DNA of 64,000 nucleotides, taken from contig ML664199.1 in NCBI GenBank assembly GCA_007570785.1, positions 17,326,523 through 17,390,522 of the forward strand, in the 5' to 3' direction. Positions 50,300 through 61,639 of this stretch are shown piece after piece. How positions within the stretch are numbered: position 1 is the stretch's first letter; each line of letters opens with the position of its first letter. The position numbers and the translations under genes are program-made. This DNA comes from Antilocapra americana. Lineage: Eukaryota > Chordata > Mammalia > Artiodactyla > Antilocapridae. The notes under the pieces were generated by a model, which searched no databases, was not told where the DNA came from, and saw nothing but the letters and a program-made list of their open reading frames with translations.

Positions 50300-50405
50300 C
50301 CATTTCATTTATGGAGCAGCCCTTTGAGATTATTGCTGATACTATCCTCATGTTATAGGTAAAAGTTGAGAAACAAGGCACCAGTTTGCTAGAAAGTGGG
50401 GAAAT
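50300..50405 (-). repeat. MIR SINE (reverse, diverged)
   Basis: Reversed MIR order is weak: cagccctttgagattattgc, atcctcatgttataggtaaa and agttgagaaacaaggcacc. Confidence 0.5.
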
Positions 50406-51389
50406 TGTAACATATTGTGGATATTTTAACATTAGCAGCATCATCTATACTGAATTGCCTAGCAGAAGCATACTCATGGATCTGGTTTGTTTGTGTTTGA
50501 TGTTTTAAGAGATGTAATGGCCAGGAGCAGTAGGAAAATTAAAAATAAAACAACTTTAGGGAGAGAAGAGCAGAGTATCAACCCCTGCCCAAATCTTGGT
50601 TTGAATTTTGGAAAAAGTGAAAATAAAAAACCAAAGTGAGGTGAGGGGTCTCCTGAAAGTTTTCCATTTCCTCTGACTTTTGGAAATTGATGAGATTTGT
50701 CTTTTAACCATTTGAAGAAGTCTAATCATTTACCCACCGAAGAGGTTTCTCTGCCAATTTTACTTCAGTTCCTTTCCTTGTGTTCCATGCAGTAGTGTTT
50801 CTGATGGCTGGTGTTAACAGGAACTTGCCTTGCGCTTGGGTCAGGGTGAACCATCCTCAGCCCCCACCTGGCATGGCCAGTCAGCATCAGTGTGGGGTCC
50901 CTGCCACTTGATGATGGGCTTTTCCAACCTGCAGGAAAGCATTTGAACCCCTCCCATACTTTCCCCCTCCCACACTCCTGCACCCCATATTGATATGGAA
51001 ATGAACATGCAGTCCACTGGGATTTTGTAGGAGAGAACAGAGGCTTGAGAGGTCTCCTGTGTGTTTGAGGTTGTTTTTTAAGATCTAGCCAAAAAGAACT
51101 GTAGTTATGCCTGGAGCAGCTGGGAAGGTCCTGACAGCCCCCAACCTATTCCCTGTCTTGCTGTACAGATTCTGTCAGATGACAGAACTAAAACAGTTTG
51201 GTAGAGAGTTTGATGTCCTTTATTCAGGGGGACACAGTCCATGGATGGGGCAGTGCTGCCTCACAAGCAGTGGTGGAGCGCTCTTCCCAAGGGCGCAACC
51301 CTTGTGTGTTCAGGCTCCTTGACAGGCGTTTCTCTCCAGGGCAGGCTGACTTAGGTTTGTGATATGGGCGACCTCTGTTTTGGGAGTCC

Positions 51390-51598
51390 TGATCCTGGTG
51401 GTTCAGATCCTAAAGAATCTGTCTGCAGTGTGGGAGACATGGGTTCGATCCTTGGGTTGGGAAGATCCCCTGGAGGAGGGCATGGCAACCCACTCCAGTC
51501 TTCTTGCCTGATGAATCCCATGGCCAGAGGAGCCTGGTGGGCTACAGTCCATGGGGTCACAAAGTCAGACACTGGCTGAGTGTCGAGAACACTTTCAC
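51390..51598 (+). mobile_element. Bov-tA SINE
   Basis: A forward copy with the B box gggttcgatccttgg and the cores tgggaagatcccctggagga and ctacagtccatggggtcaca. The 3' end is slightly rearranged (agacactggctgagtg). Confidence 0.9.
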
Positions 51599-52560
51599 TT
51601 GACTTTGTACACAAGTTAACTTTATAAACGCTAATTCCGCCCACACTGTTCCTCTCACAGTGAGTTAGGATGCAACCTCTCTGGCCACTCAGAGGCAGAC
51701 ATGGGAGACTGTCTGCCACCATTAATGTAATATTTGCATCCTTGCCACTCTGCAGCCCCAGGCCCAGCTGCACTGTGTGGTCATGGGCTCGCTGGTCAGG
51801 GCACAGGCTGCGAAGAGGAAGCTGCCTCAGAACAGCCTCTCCCAGAATTCACACACTTTCTTGGAGGCAGTGAGTCCACACCCCTCAACTTTTTCCTCAA
51901 GTTTCAGCAGGAACCTCCCTTGTCCATCTTGACAGGAGGAGAACAGGGGGTCACTAGGAATCTTAGATGGAGTCCACCCCCTTTTATGGACATTTTAGAT
52001 CAGACCTTTTTCTTACATCACCAGATTACTTGATTTTGTTGTAACACGGATCTTCGCATTCCTGACATTCCTGGAATGTAAGTTGTGAATTTCTCAGAGA
52101 GAATGCCTCTTTTGGGGGGTGGTAGATTTGTCACCTTTTAATGAAGACTTCCCTCAGTGCTCAGAGGGATTGGTTCCAGGACTTTCCCTGGGTACGGAGG
52201 GCCCACTAGTGAGAAAAGCTTGACTTTTAGAGACATTTCTCTTTGCATCGCTGTCATTTGAAAAAAGAATCTGCCACTTGTGGTAAGACCTCTGCTTGTC
52301 ATCTTATTTCCTCAGGGTCAAGGCACATTCTTCTATGCTTGCTAGTGCTTTTTTTGTGTGTGAAAGAGAAAGTCAAGGAAGAAAATGACAACCTGAGACT
52401 GGGTATTTACAGTGATCACCCAACCCAAGTTATCTTCTGTTTGTTTCCATCCAGCACATAACGGAGGACCTCAGCTACAGAAGGGAAAGTAGAAACAGGC
52501 AAGACCTTACCATAGGGCCAGCTGCCGCCTGCAGCTGCCTGTGCCCAGGTTGCCGCACAC

Positions 52561-54353
52561 CTGACTGCCTTTCTTTTTTTTTTTTTTATTAGTTTTGCCA
52601 TACAATGACATGATATCACCATGGGTTTACATATGCTACCCCTCCAGGACCCCCCTCCCTTCTCCCTCCCCCCGGGAAATCTCGTTGCACCAGCCCCGAG
52701 CATCAATCCTGAGCTGGCGATTGATTAGACATATGGTAATTAACATGTTTTGATGCCATTCTCCCATATCATCCCACCCTTTCCCTTATCCACAGAGTCC
52801 ACAAGTCTATTCTATACATCTGCGTTCCTTTTGCTGTCTCGCATGCTGGGTTCTCGTTACCATCTTTATAAATTCCATATATATGCGTTAATATGCTATA
52901 TTGTTGTTTTTGCTTCTGGCTTACTTCACTCTGGATAATGGGCTCCAGTTTCGTCCATCTGAGTAGAACTGATTCAAATGAATTTTTTTTTAATGCTGAA
53001 TAATATTCCATTGTGTATATGTACCACAGCTTTCTTATCCATTCGTCAGTTGATGGGCATCTAGGTTGCTTCCATGTCCTGGCTATTGTAAACAAAGCAG
53101 CGATAAACATTGGGGTACACGTGGCTCTTTCGATTCTGGTTTCCTTGGTGTATATGCCCAGCAGTGGGATTGCTGGGTCATCTGGCAGGTCTATTTGCAG
53201 TTTTTTAAGGAACCTCCACACTGTTTTCCATAGTGGCTGTACTAGTTTGCAATCCCACCAACAGTGTGAGAGAGTTCCCTTTTCTCCACATCCTCTCCAG
53301 CATTTATTACTTGGTGGCTGTACTAGTTTGCAGTCCCACCAACAGTGTGAGAGAGTTCCCTTTTCTCCACATCCTCTCCAGCATTTATTACTTGTAGATT
53401 TTTGGATTGCAGCCATTCTGAGTGGTGTAAAGTGATATCTCATTGTGGTTTTGATTTGCATTTCTCTGATAATGAGTGATGTTGAGCCAATGAAAGTGAA
53501 AACACAACAGCCCAAAACCTATGGGACACTGTGAAAGCAGTGCTAAGGGGAAAGTTCATAGCAATACAAGCTCACCTCAGGAAACAAGAAAAAAATCAAA
53601 TAAATAACCTTACTTTGCACCTAAAGCAACTAGAAATGGAAGAGATGAAGAAGCCCAGGTCTAGTAGAAAGAAAGAAATCTTAAAGATCAGGGCAGAAAT
53701 AAACGCAAAGGAAACAAAAGAGACCATAGCAAAAATCAATCAATCCAAAAGCTGGTTCTTTGAGAAGATAAATAAAATTGACAAACCATTAGCCAGACTC
53801 ATCAAGAAACAAAGGGAGAAGAACCAAATCAACAGAATTAGAAATGAAAACGGAGAGATCACAACAGAAAACACAGAAATACAAAGGATCATAAGAGATT
53901 ATTATCAGCAACTATATGCAAATAAACTGGACAACCTAGATGAAATGGACAGATTCCTAGAAAAGTACAACTTTCCAAGACTAAACCAGGAAGAGATAGA
54001 TAATATTAATAGATCCATCACAAGCACGGAAATTGAAACCGTAATCAGAAATCTTCCAAAAAACAAAAGCCCAGGACCAGATGGCTTCACAGCTGAATTC
54101 TACCAAAAATTTAGAGAAGAGCTAACACCTGTTCTACTCAAACTCTTCCAGAAAATTGCAGAGGAAGGTAAACTTCCAAACTCATTCTATGAGGCCACCA
54201 TCACCCTAATCCCAAAACCCGGCAAAGATGCCACAAAAAAAGAAAACTACAGGCCAATATCACTGATGAACTTAGATGCAAAAATCCTTAACAAAATTCT
54301 AGCAAATAGAATCCAACAACACATTAAAAAAATCATACATCTGACTGCCTTTC
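52561..54353 (-). mobile_element. Twin-primed (internally inverted) L1 insertion
   Basis: The 13-bp target duplication ctgactgcctttc occurs at 52561-52573 and 54341-54353. After the left copy comes a T-tract and a reversed L1 3' UTR (attagttttgccatacaatg). Reversed ORF2 C-terminus follows: the minus frame 53515-52769 reads [20 protein letters not shown] and [19 protein letters not shown]. At about 53488 the orientation flips. From there to 54340 the plus frame 53531-54361 encodes the upstream RT region of ORF2 ([20 protein letters not shown], then [20 protein letters not shown]). The 3' end of that inverted piece abuts the right duplication, which is the product expected of twin priming. The RT catalytic box and the middle of ORF2 are missing, so the copy is dead. 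Confidence 0.95.
53235..53396 (-). repeat. 81-bp in-frame tandem duplication in L1 ORF2
   Basis: Two adjacent 81-base units start at 53235 and 53316. They differ at one internal base, plus the last positions where the repeat ends. On the minus strand each encodes [20 protein letters not shown] followed by CKLVQP. That is a C-x3-C-x7-H-x4-C zinc-knuckle-like motif characteristic of the ORF2 C-terminus. The repeat adds exactly 27 codons, so the frame continues. Confidence 0.95.
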
Positions 54354-54639
54354 CTCTTTGAGGCCAGCTCATGGCACATACCCTGCCCAGTCCATCTGGG
54401 GGTATTCAGTCCCTGTGTGTGAGCCTTGTGCTCTGAACCAAACCAGAGGCCACTAAGGTATAGCAGGAGTATAAAGCATCATCCATGCTCCCAATCCAGT
54501 AGTCAGTCGGGTTGAAAGTAATAAGAACAGTACATGTGAAGTAACAGCAAAAATGTAAGATATGTGATGAGTTCCTGAACCCTGTGGTCCAGACCACAAA
54601 TGTATAGGTTTGGGGGGAAGGGAATCCTGTGACTGTTGA

Positions 54640-54905
54640 CATGGTTGGAAATGACTTCTAGAAGGAAAGATGCGCCTTGACCTGAACCTCGAAAAGTGGG
54701 TGGAGTGTGATGAGATTTCTCAGGAGAGAGGATGGCAGCCAGATCAGGTACATCTCTGGGCCAGGGTGGGTGTGCGCAACCTGGTGGCAGCTTTGTAGGC
54801 TTGTGAGATCAGCTCGAGGTACAGCCTCTGTAGAGCAGGGGAATGGTGGGTGATAAGAGGGGTAGGAGGGTGGAGCCAGGCAGTGGGAGCATGAGCTTGC
54901 TCTAG
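54640..54905 (-). repeat. L2 LINE fragment (reverse, tentative)
   Basis: The layout (gacttctagaaggaaagatg, ccttgacctgaacctcgaaa, gagaggatggcagccagatc) resembles reversed L2. It is too diverged for certainty. Confidence 0.4.
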
Positions 54906-55636
54906 ACACACAGGAGGCGATAGTGACCCGTTGAAGGTTTCTGAGTATGTATCTTTATCTGTTGTTTTGTTTATTTAAAATGTTCACCTTGAAATGGCCT
55001 TTTTTTTTGGATTTTAATATAACTAAATAAAAGGAACAGACATTTTGGGGTATTCCAATTAGACCACAGTTGTATTTTCTTTCCTTTATCTTTTCAGCAA
55101 GTCATATCCTTTTATTCAACCCCCTCCATCATCCTCACAAACCACCACTTGAAAATTCTCCTGATTTTGTAGCATGGCCTCCCTTTCTCATTTTGAGCCA
55201 ACTTTAGGAAACAACCCAAACCAGCAGGTGGCAAACATATTTTTACATTTAAAGCAGCCAGAAAATCCTCAGCGGTGTTCTGCCATGCATCTGTAAAAAT
55301 TCCATGGATGGCAGTGGTAGCTATGAAATTCTTTGTAAAAATTAGGCTCCTTTTTCTCTGAATTTCCAGCTTCCGTGCTCATGTAAATTATATTTCTGCC
55401 ATGATGAAACAAACCTCTGAAGAGTGATCAGTTACCATCCCTTAAGTAAACTTTCTCTTTTAAGGCTGTTAGATAAACACTGTCCTTGGACTGAATAAAC
55501 TTATGTTTTTTAACGTTTTGGTGTGGGTTGGAGAGCGCTGCGTGAATGGACCCGTGTGAACTCTCTGGGCTGTAGCTCTGAGCTGGTTTCTGCCCTCCTG
55601 GATGATCTGTTTCTACCTTCTGCTCTTCTGTTTTAG

Positions 55637-55810
55637 CCTAAACCCACCAAGGGACGAATGCGCATCCACTGTCTGGAGAATGTGGACAAGGCCCTTCAGT
55701 TCCTGAAGGAGCAGAGAGTCCATCTTGAGAACATGGGGTCCCACGACATCGTGGATGGAAACCACCGGCTGACCCTCGGCCTCATCTGGACCATCATCCT
55801 GCGCTTCCAG
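55637..55810 (+). CDS. SPTBN1: SPTBN1 coding exon (CH1, second half)
   Basis: This 174-nt exon encodes 58 whole codons, residues 101-158, from [20 protein letters not shown] to [14 protein letters not shown]. It completes CH1. The conserved [20 protein letters not shown] segment and the final hydrophobic helix are intact and match mammalian beta-II spectrin as I recall it. The acceptor is CTTCTGTTTTAG and the donor CAG|GTAAGG. Both ends are phase 0, consistent with the preceding and following exons. The ORF continues into the intron past the donor, but that read-through is not coding. CH1 supplies most of the F-actin contact of the spectrin head. Confidence 0.98.
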
Positions 55811-57539
55811 GTAAGGGACTCTGCCTGGCCACTGGGCCTCCCTGCAAAACTGAGCTCCCCTTCCAGGGGGACCAGAAGGACCAGGTTGAAATGGCTTCTC
55901 AGAGTCAGGTGCTGCACATCACATCTGGCTGCCCTCTGGGCATGTGGCAGCTGCCATCTCCTCCCTCAGTTTTGCTGCCCCTGAACGTCTTAACTCTCTT
56001 GGCAGTTAAGGGGGTCTCTGGGCCTAGTCTCAGCCCACCACTGATGTCTGCTACTTAGCTTTCAGGAGCAGAGGTGTAAAGATGTAGTCAGCACTAAGTT
56101 ACTACTGGTAGACTGTCTGAACTTCAACAGATTGTGGCATGCATTACAGAATATTTTAGGCGAAGCTGCATAGGATCGTGACCTGTGCAGGCTCTATTTT
56201 CACCTTCTCATTCTCCTTCAGGTGTAAGGAAGCAGTTTTCAGGAGGGTGTGCAGAAGCCTTGTGCTTGTTGGAATTGATTTTATGGGTTTGTTATACCCA
56301 AGGGTAAGGTTATAAGTATAGAAACACTCTCAAGGTCATTCTATCAATTTGCTTCACTTTGTGAGGGGGAGGGAGGAGCCTTGCAAGGATCACGAGGCCA
56401 GTCAGGGCTGCCACGCTTGCTTCTGACCCTTAAGGAGAGAGCTCAGCCTTTCCTGTCCGTGCAGCACCTCCGGCCTGATGACTGGTTCTTTCTCCAGGCT
56501 GTTGCTTCATGCTTCTGCTTTTCAATTAAAATCTGAAATGCAGGAAACGCTTCTTACCTAGCATCAGGTTACTTCGCAAACAAAAGTCCTAAAAGTTCTC
56601 TCTCCTCGGAGACTGTTTTCTGTGCCTTCCCTCTTTGTTAAGCCCCTCTGATGAAGTTTGATTGATTTTTTTCCACTAGGTAAATAAAAATCTCACCAAC
56701 AAGGAGCCACAACAGAAATCATATTATATACCTCCCTTTGTATTCTTACTAAAATGCTGAAATCACTGTCTAACCAGTTGTTTTCCTTCTTGCTTCTCTT
56801 GAGATTGGGCTCTAGCTTAGTGGTATGGGTAGGTATGTGGAAGGAGGCTAGGGGTCTAACCCAGAGCTGTTCAGAGACACTCCCTGAATGGGGGTTCCTA
56901 AGCCTGGACCAATCAATCATCTGACTTCTTGGGAAAGATTTTTACTCAGTCAGGTTCCCAGGTTCCAGCCACCAGTGCTTCTGATTAAACAGGTCCTGAA
57001 TGGAACTGAACTGAGGCCAGGAACCATTGTTGAAGATGATGTTATTAATGGAGTGACTTTATTTTCCAAACAGAACTCTCCTATAGGTTTCTGTCATTTG
57101 GTTCCTGAATGATTTGAAAATAGGGTGAACACCATTAAATTCACTGCTCACTGCTCTTGGCCTTAGGCCAACAGAGGTGAAATGAGCAGGTCCCTCCTTG
57201 AGCCTTGCCTCAATTCCCTAGAGTAAGAAGTTCTATTTCTCTTGCCTTTGGCCTGAAATCAGAGCGTGGAAGGGCATCCTGACGATGGCCTCCCTGGGCA
57301 GCAGGTTGGTGCCCACAGCCCTTGGCTTATGAATTGGGTTGAGTCACTAACTAATTAATTTCCTGCCAGCTTCCCTTTTTCTGTGCTTGAACCTGTAAAT
57401 GCCGATAGGTACTTTCTCCCTTTCCTCTGAGGAAAGAAACACAGGCTTACTGTCACTTAGTGGCCTGCAGGGATTGGTGTCTGCCGTGCCCCTGCCTCCG
57501 AAAGCAGCTTTATCAATCCGTCCCCTGCTCTGCAAACAC

Positions 57540-57755
57540 TTTCTGACTCTGCCCCAGTCAAGGCCCAGCTCACATTCTGCCTCCTCTATAAGGAGTCCCC
57601 ACGTATCTGCAGAGACCTTTCTCCCCACCGCCCCCCAGCCCCTGAATGTACAACCTCTTCTTACATTACCTGTGTGTGTGTTGGGGGGCGGGTCCCAGAG
57701 CCCCCAAGGTGTGGCCAGCCCTGATATGTGTAGTAGGTGTGCATTAAATACCAAG
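57540..57755 (+). repeat. L2 LINE 3' fragment (tentative)
   Basis: The order aaggcccagctcacattctg, cctcctctataaggagtccc and tagtaggtgtgcattaaata resembles a forward L2 3' end. Confidence 0.45.
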
Positions 57756-58375
57756 ACAGACAGGTTTTATGCTGCTTTCCCTTTAAAAGAGAATAAAAGA
57801 TGATGTGAGAAACTGGAATAAAGGTCTTTGAGTTTCTTAGTCCACACAGGGAAATGTCTTCATTTTAGAAGGGTAGGTTCTGTTTCTGAAAGACCAAGTC
57901 TGAAACAGATTCCATTCCCGAGATAGACGAAAGCTGATGGGGGTTAATGCGTAAAATTCCACCTGCTTTCCTGGTAATTCTGTGTTTTACCCCTTGAGTG
58001 AAGGTTACTCTTGCATACTCTTTGTAGTTTAGAATTTATGCAAACTCAAGACTTCTCTTGGAGAATTTTTTAAGAAGCGTAATAATTTCAATTTCTAGGT
58101 GTTTTTCCTAGTTGAAAGTTTCTAACTTTTTAATGTTACACGTGTGACTGTTTTATCCTCTTCCTACCTCGTTTTCTTAAAAAGAATTCCGGGGTATGTT
58201 TCTAGATTAGATGGAAAGACCTTTGACAGGGGCCAGGACTGCGAAGCTTGGAATGGTTAGAACTGAGAGAGAATGGATGGCCTTCTAGGCCGATACAATT
58301 TTCTCCCACCCCATTCCATATTTTATTAGTATAGTCAAGGAAACTGAAGACAGAGGGTGTTTAGAACATTTGTCT

Positions 58376-58590
58376 AAAAATCACATAACTGGTAGGCAGC
58401 CCAATCCAAAGAGCTGACATGTAGGTTTCCTTACTAAGAGCCCAGCCCTCCATATTTTGCATTTCTTCAAGTGCACAGCAGTGCTCTGAGATAGCCGCTC
58501 CTCAGAGGGGAAGCCAAGGAACTCACCCAAGGACACGAAGTATGTGGGGGAACCTGGATTCAAACCCAGGAAGTCTTACTTTGGTCCCAG
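58376..58590 (-). repeat. MIR SINE relics (reverse)
   Basis: Two reversed MIR-like pieces are visible: aaaaatcacataactggtag at the left, and acccaaggacacgaagtatg followed by acctggattcaaacccagga at the right. Confidence 0.6.
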
Positions 58591-58649
58591 TGGATCAGGC
58601 TCTACGTCCTGTTGAGAATCAGCAGACTATGAGTGACTTACGGAATATA

Positions 58650-58985
58650 GGCTGTCTTAGTCCATTCAGGTTGCTAAACAAAGTGCCCCAGGCTGGGTTG
58701 CTTCCAAGCAATAGACATTTATTGTTTACGGTTTTGGAGGCTGAAAGTCTGGGACTAGAGTGCCAGCATGGTAAAAGGAGGGTCCACTTCTAGGTCACAG
58801 ACGTCTCGTCGTACCCTCACTTGATGGAGGGCTCTAGGAAGCTCTCTGGAGCCTCTTTTATAAAGCACACATCCCATTCATGAGGCCCAGGACTCCCAAA
58901 GTTCTCTCCTCTTCATAATCACTTTTTGGGGAAGTTAGGATTTGAGCATAAGAATTAATGAGAGTTGGGAGCACAAATATTCAGA
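58650..58985 (-). mobile_element. MaLR/ERVL-type solitary LTR relic (MLT1-like)
   Basis: It begins ctgtcttagtccattcaggt and ends attcagaccatatagcacag. Internal blocks include gacatttattgtttacggtt and tcttttataaagcacacatcccattcatgagg (about 58853-58884). This is the reversed layout of an old mammalian MaLR-class LTR. No retroviral genes accompany it. The exact subfamily is uncertain. Confidence 0.6.
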
Positions 58986-59470
58986 CCATATAGCACAGAG
59001 CATGGAAGCACAGCATTTAAGGGCACTGTTTCTCTGAGAGTTTGGGTCAGTTTTCTGGAAATGGTCCATACACAGTCCTCATTAACAAGGGACTCACTGG
59101 CTGGTGTGGAAAATCTTTGGTTGTGCAAAAACAGTATTTTCCTAGAGTCTGCTGGGACTCAAAGTGTACCATACCAACCACCATTCTAGCCTGTGATTGA
59201 GAAAGGTGGGCTATGCTGGGAGTAGCAGTGACCCCTAAAAGGTTCTAGGAAGTCATGGCAGGTAACTAGTCTTCACTTTACTCTTTGTGCAAAGTTGAGA
59301 ACCTAGTTCTGGTTGTTATTTCCAAGAAGTGAACCCTGGCTTCAGAAAGCAGTTTTCATTGACCCTCAGAGTAGACATTCTACAAGGCTAGATGTTGACC
59401 TAAAGTTTACTCATTATGTATATGCAGACCTGACAAAGCTGTTCGTGTAATATTTCTCTGTAAACCTTAG

Positions 59471-59562
59471 ATCCAGGATATCAGTGTAGAAACTGAAGAC
59501 AACAAAGAGAAGAAATCTGCCAAGGACGCTTTGCTCTTGTGGTGCCAGATGAAGACAGCTGG
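59471..59562 (+). CDS. SPTBN1: SPTBN1 coding exon (inter-CH linker and start of CH2)
   Basis: This 92-nt exon encodes residues 159-188 plus two bases of G189: [20 protein letters not shown], then [11 protein letters not shown]. It carries the charged linker between CH1 and CH2 and the first helix of CH2 ([11 protein letters not shown]). The linker wording [12 protein letters not shown] is the best paralogue marker in the window and points to SPTBN1 rather than erythroid SPTB. The acceptor is AACCTTAG and the donor GCTGG|GTGAGC, ending after base 2 of a codon. That joins correctly to the next exon, which starts with G. Confidence 0.98.
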
Positions 59563-60950
59563 GTGAGCATGAACCCAGGGGTTTAGGGGCTGCTTCTCCC
59601 CAGTTTTACCAGAGTCGTCACTTGACTAGTGTTGACAAATATCTTTTCCATTGCTTCCACTGAGATGTCTTGTTAACTTATAAGCAGTTGAGATGCTGAC
59701 ATTTCAGCTAGCCCTTGGGACGGAATGAGTTGATTTATATTCTGGACCTGTCATCTGCACAATCAATTTCCTTCTGTTTGTTTATTAAGGAAGTTCCAGA
59801 GAGGAGTTTATCTTGAATTTTAAAACCCTGTGTTTAAAAATCTCATCCATGGTATTTGTAAAAGTTGTGGGCTTTCTCCTCTCTAAGTTCTGTGCTTTGG
59901 AAAGCTTTGTGCAGTAAATTTAAGTGGACAAATGTTCTCTGTACATTATCTGAGTTAGCCTGTCTTTTATTCTTTCATTGAAGTTTCAGTGAAGATATTT
60001 TTTAAAGAACTGCATCTTGTTTGTTGCTCACTGAAACTGTTGAAGCTCCCAGGTACTTACTGAGAACTGGTTTTGTCCCAGGTTGATTTCTTTTTTTTAA
60101 GTTTCTATTGAATTTGTTACCATATTTCTTTTGTTGTTTATGTTCTGGGTTTTTGGCCATGAGGCATCTGAGATCTTAGCTCCCCAACTGATCAGGGGTG
60201 CAGGGATCGAACCTGCATCCCCTGAATTGGAAGGCAAAGTCCTAACCCGTGGGCCACCAGGGGAGTCCCCCAGGTTAATCTTGTAGGTCAGGGCTACATG
60301 GAGGACAGTTTTAACTGCAATGGGCGTGATCAGTCAGTGATAACTGTGGAAACCATAAAGAGTGTAAGGCTTAATTAGTAAGGGGATCAAGGTAGGAATG
60401 AACTTCTAATCAACTGCAGATAGGAAGTTATTAATAATCAATGTGGCATAGAGTAGCTGATTGATTATTGGTTAAATGTTATATAGGGAAGTGTTTCAGG
60501 AAGGTACTTGATTTATGAAACTTCATCCAGTTCAGTGATATAAGGAAGAAGAAAAGCTGAGTGTTTGAACAGGTAACCCCAGCTATTTCCTCTCCCAAAG
60601 TGATATGTGCACTCAGGTATCCGTGTTTGCAGGCTTCTCATAGCTGCACTGAGGGCATGGAAAGCCAGTGAAGCAAGGAGGCCTTGGAGGCATCTAGGCA
60701 TGGTGTTTTCAATCGAGGACACAGATCACAGATTGAAATTACCAAGAAAGAAAGCCATGTGAATATGTGTTTGTTTTTATTTTTCAACAAGCAGAAGTTT
60801 AAGTGATCTTAGCTTCAGCTTGGTTGTCTTCAGTGTCTTTATTTCATTACTGTCTCACATTTTCACAGTACCAACAGGCTTTTCTTTAAACACTGCATTT
60901 AGCAAAGCACAGACCTTTATTTGGTAATTGCCTTGGGTTGTGTTTCTTAG
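59563..60950 (+). other. SPTBN1: SPTBN1 intron within CH2 (first)
   Basis: A 1.39-kb intron (GTGAGC...TTTCTTAG) interrupting the codon for G189 after its second base. Apart from one reverse CHR SINE at 60150-60272, no repeat or exon is recognised. Confidence 0.93.
60150..60272 (-). mobile_element. CHR-type SINE (reverse)
   Basis: Reversed SINE wording: cagggatcgaacctgcatcc (B box), ggaaggcaaagtcctaaccc, and the head gggccaccaggggagtcccc near 60270. Confidence 0.85.
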
Positions 60951-61031
60951 GTACCCCAACGTCAACATTCACAATTTCACTACCAGCTGGAGGGATGGCA
61001 TGGCCTTCAATGCACTGATACACAAACACCG
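60951..61031 (+). CDS. SPTBN1: SPTBN1 coding exon (CH2, middle)
   Basis: This 81-nt exon supplies the last base of G189, residues 190-215 and two bases of R216: [20 protein letters not shown], then ALIHKHR. The motif [21 protein letters not shown] is the conserved CH2 signature, equivalent to the actinin-type actin-binding motif 2. The acceptor is GTTTCTTAG and the donor CACCG|GTGAGT. The phase fits both neighbours. CH2 stabilises and regulates the actin-binding head rather than giving the main contact. Confidence 0.98.
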
Positions 61032-61392
61032 GTGAGTCCTTCGCATTGATGCTGACCACATGGGGGGAGGACGTTGACACCCTTGTACAGCCGACCTGGG
61101 TGATGTTCCATCCTCACATCCGTTGCCTTAGATGTTGCACCACAGTGGAAATCCCTGCCTTCCACTTGAGGAGAGTGGGAGAGAGTGTGTAAAGTGTCCC
61201 AAACAAAGGAAATGAGTCTGCCAGTTCTCTTCTGTTCTCTTAATAAACTTTGAGGTTGTTTATTCAAAAATTGGGTTTCATTGTTTGCTGATTAAATAAT
61301 ATCGTAGGCTTTTACTCCTAAGTGGGCACCATTGGTCTCATGGTGTGTTTTCAAGCTGCGGTTCCACTGTGTTCCACTGTTGTTCTCCACAG
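61032..61392 (+). other. SPTBN1: SPTBN1 short intron within CH2 (second)
   Basis: A 361-base intron (GTGAGT...CTCCACAG), the shortest in the window. It holds no repeat or extra exon that I can recognise. Confidence 0.95.
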
Positions 61393-61508
61393 GCCTGACC
61401 TGATAGACTTTGACAAACTAAAGAAATCCAATGCACACTACAATCTGCAGAATGCCTTTAACCTGGCAGAGCAACACCTTGGCCTCACTAAACTCTTGGA
61501 CCCCGAAG
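61393..61508 (+). CDS. SPTBN1: SPTBN1 coding exon (CH2, later part)
   Basis: This 116-nt exon completes R216 and encodes residues 217-254 plus the first base of D255: [20 protein letters not shown], then [18 protein letters not shown]. It covers the central helices of CH2. The sequence [10 protein letters not shown] and the intact frame agree with beta-II spectrin. The acceptor is GTTCTCCACAG and the donor GAAG|GTAAGG. The end of CH2 and the spectrin repeats are beyond the window, so the gene is partial here. Confidence 0.98.
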
Positions 61509-61639
61509 GTAAGGAGCCGAGGGGTAAGAGAAGTAAATAGAAAATCTGCTTCATGTCAGTTTGTTTACAGGCACCATGTGCTTTGGGAATTATCTAAGGA
61601 AGAGGAGCTTAGTCTTGGTATATGAATTACTTGAGGATT

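Larger units (their letters stand above)
41956..55636 (+). other. SPTBN1: SPTBN1 intron between the two CH1 exons
   Basis: This 13.7-kb phase-0 intron starts GTAAGG and ends in a pyrimidine tract plus TTTTAG. The repeats in it are listed separately. Repeat-free stretches of more than 300 bases (41956-43970, 44316-45240, 47011-48795, 49771-51385 apart from one MIR, and 54910-55630) show no exon or protein I recognise. Confidence 0.93.
55811..59470 (+). other. SPTBN1: SPTBN1 intron after CH1
   Basis: A 3.66-kb phase-0 intron (GTAAGG...CCTTAG). It includes L2-like, MIR and MaLR-type relics, listed separately, and a possible MER5-type scrap at about 56930-57030. No additional exon is seen. Confidence 0.93.

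Noticed and set aside
58650..58985. Endogenous retrovirus
   Set aside because: Only an old solitary LTR-like relic is visible, with no gag, pol or env sequence nearby.
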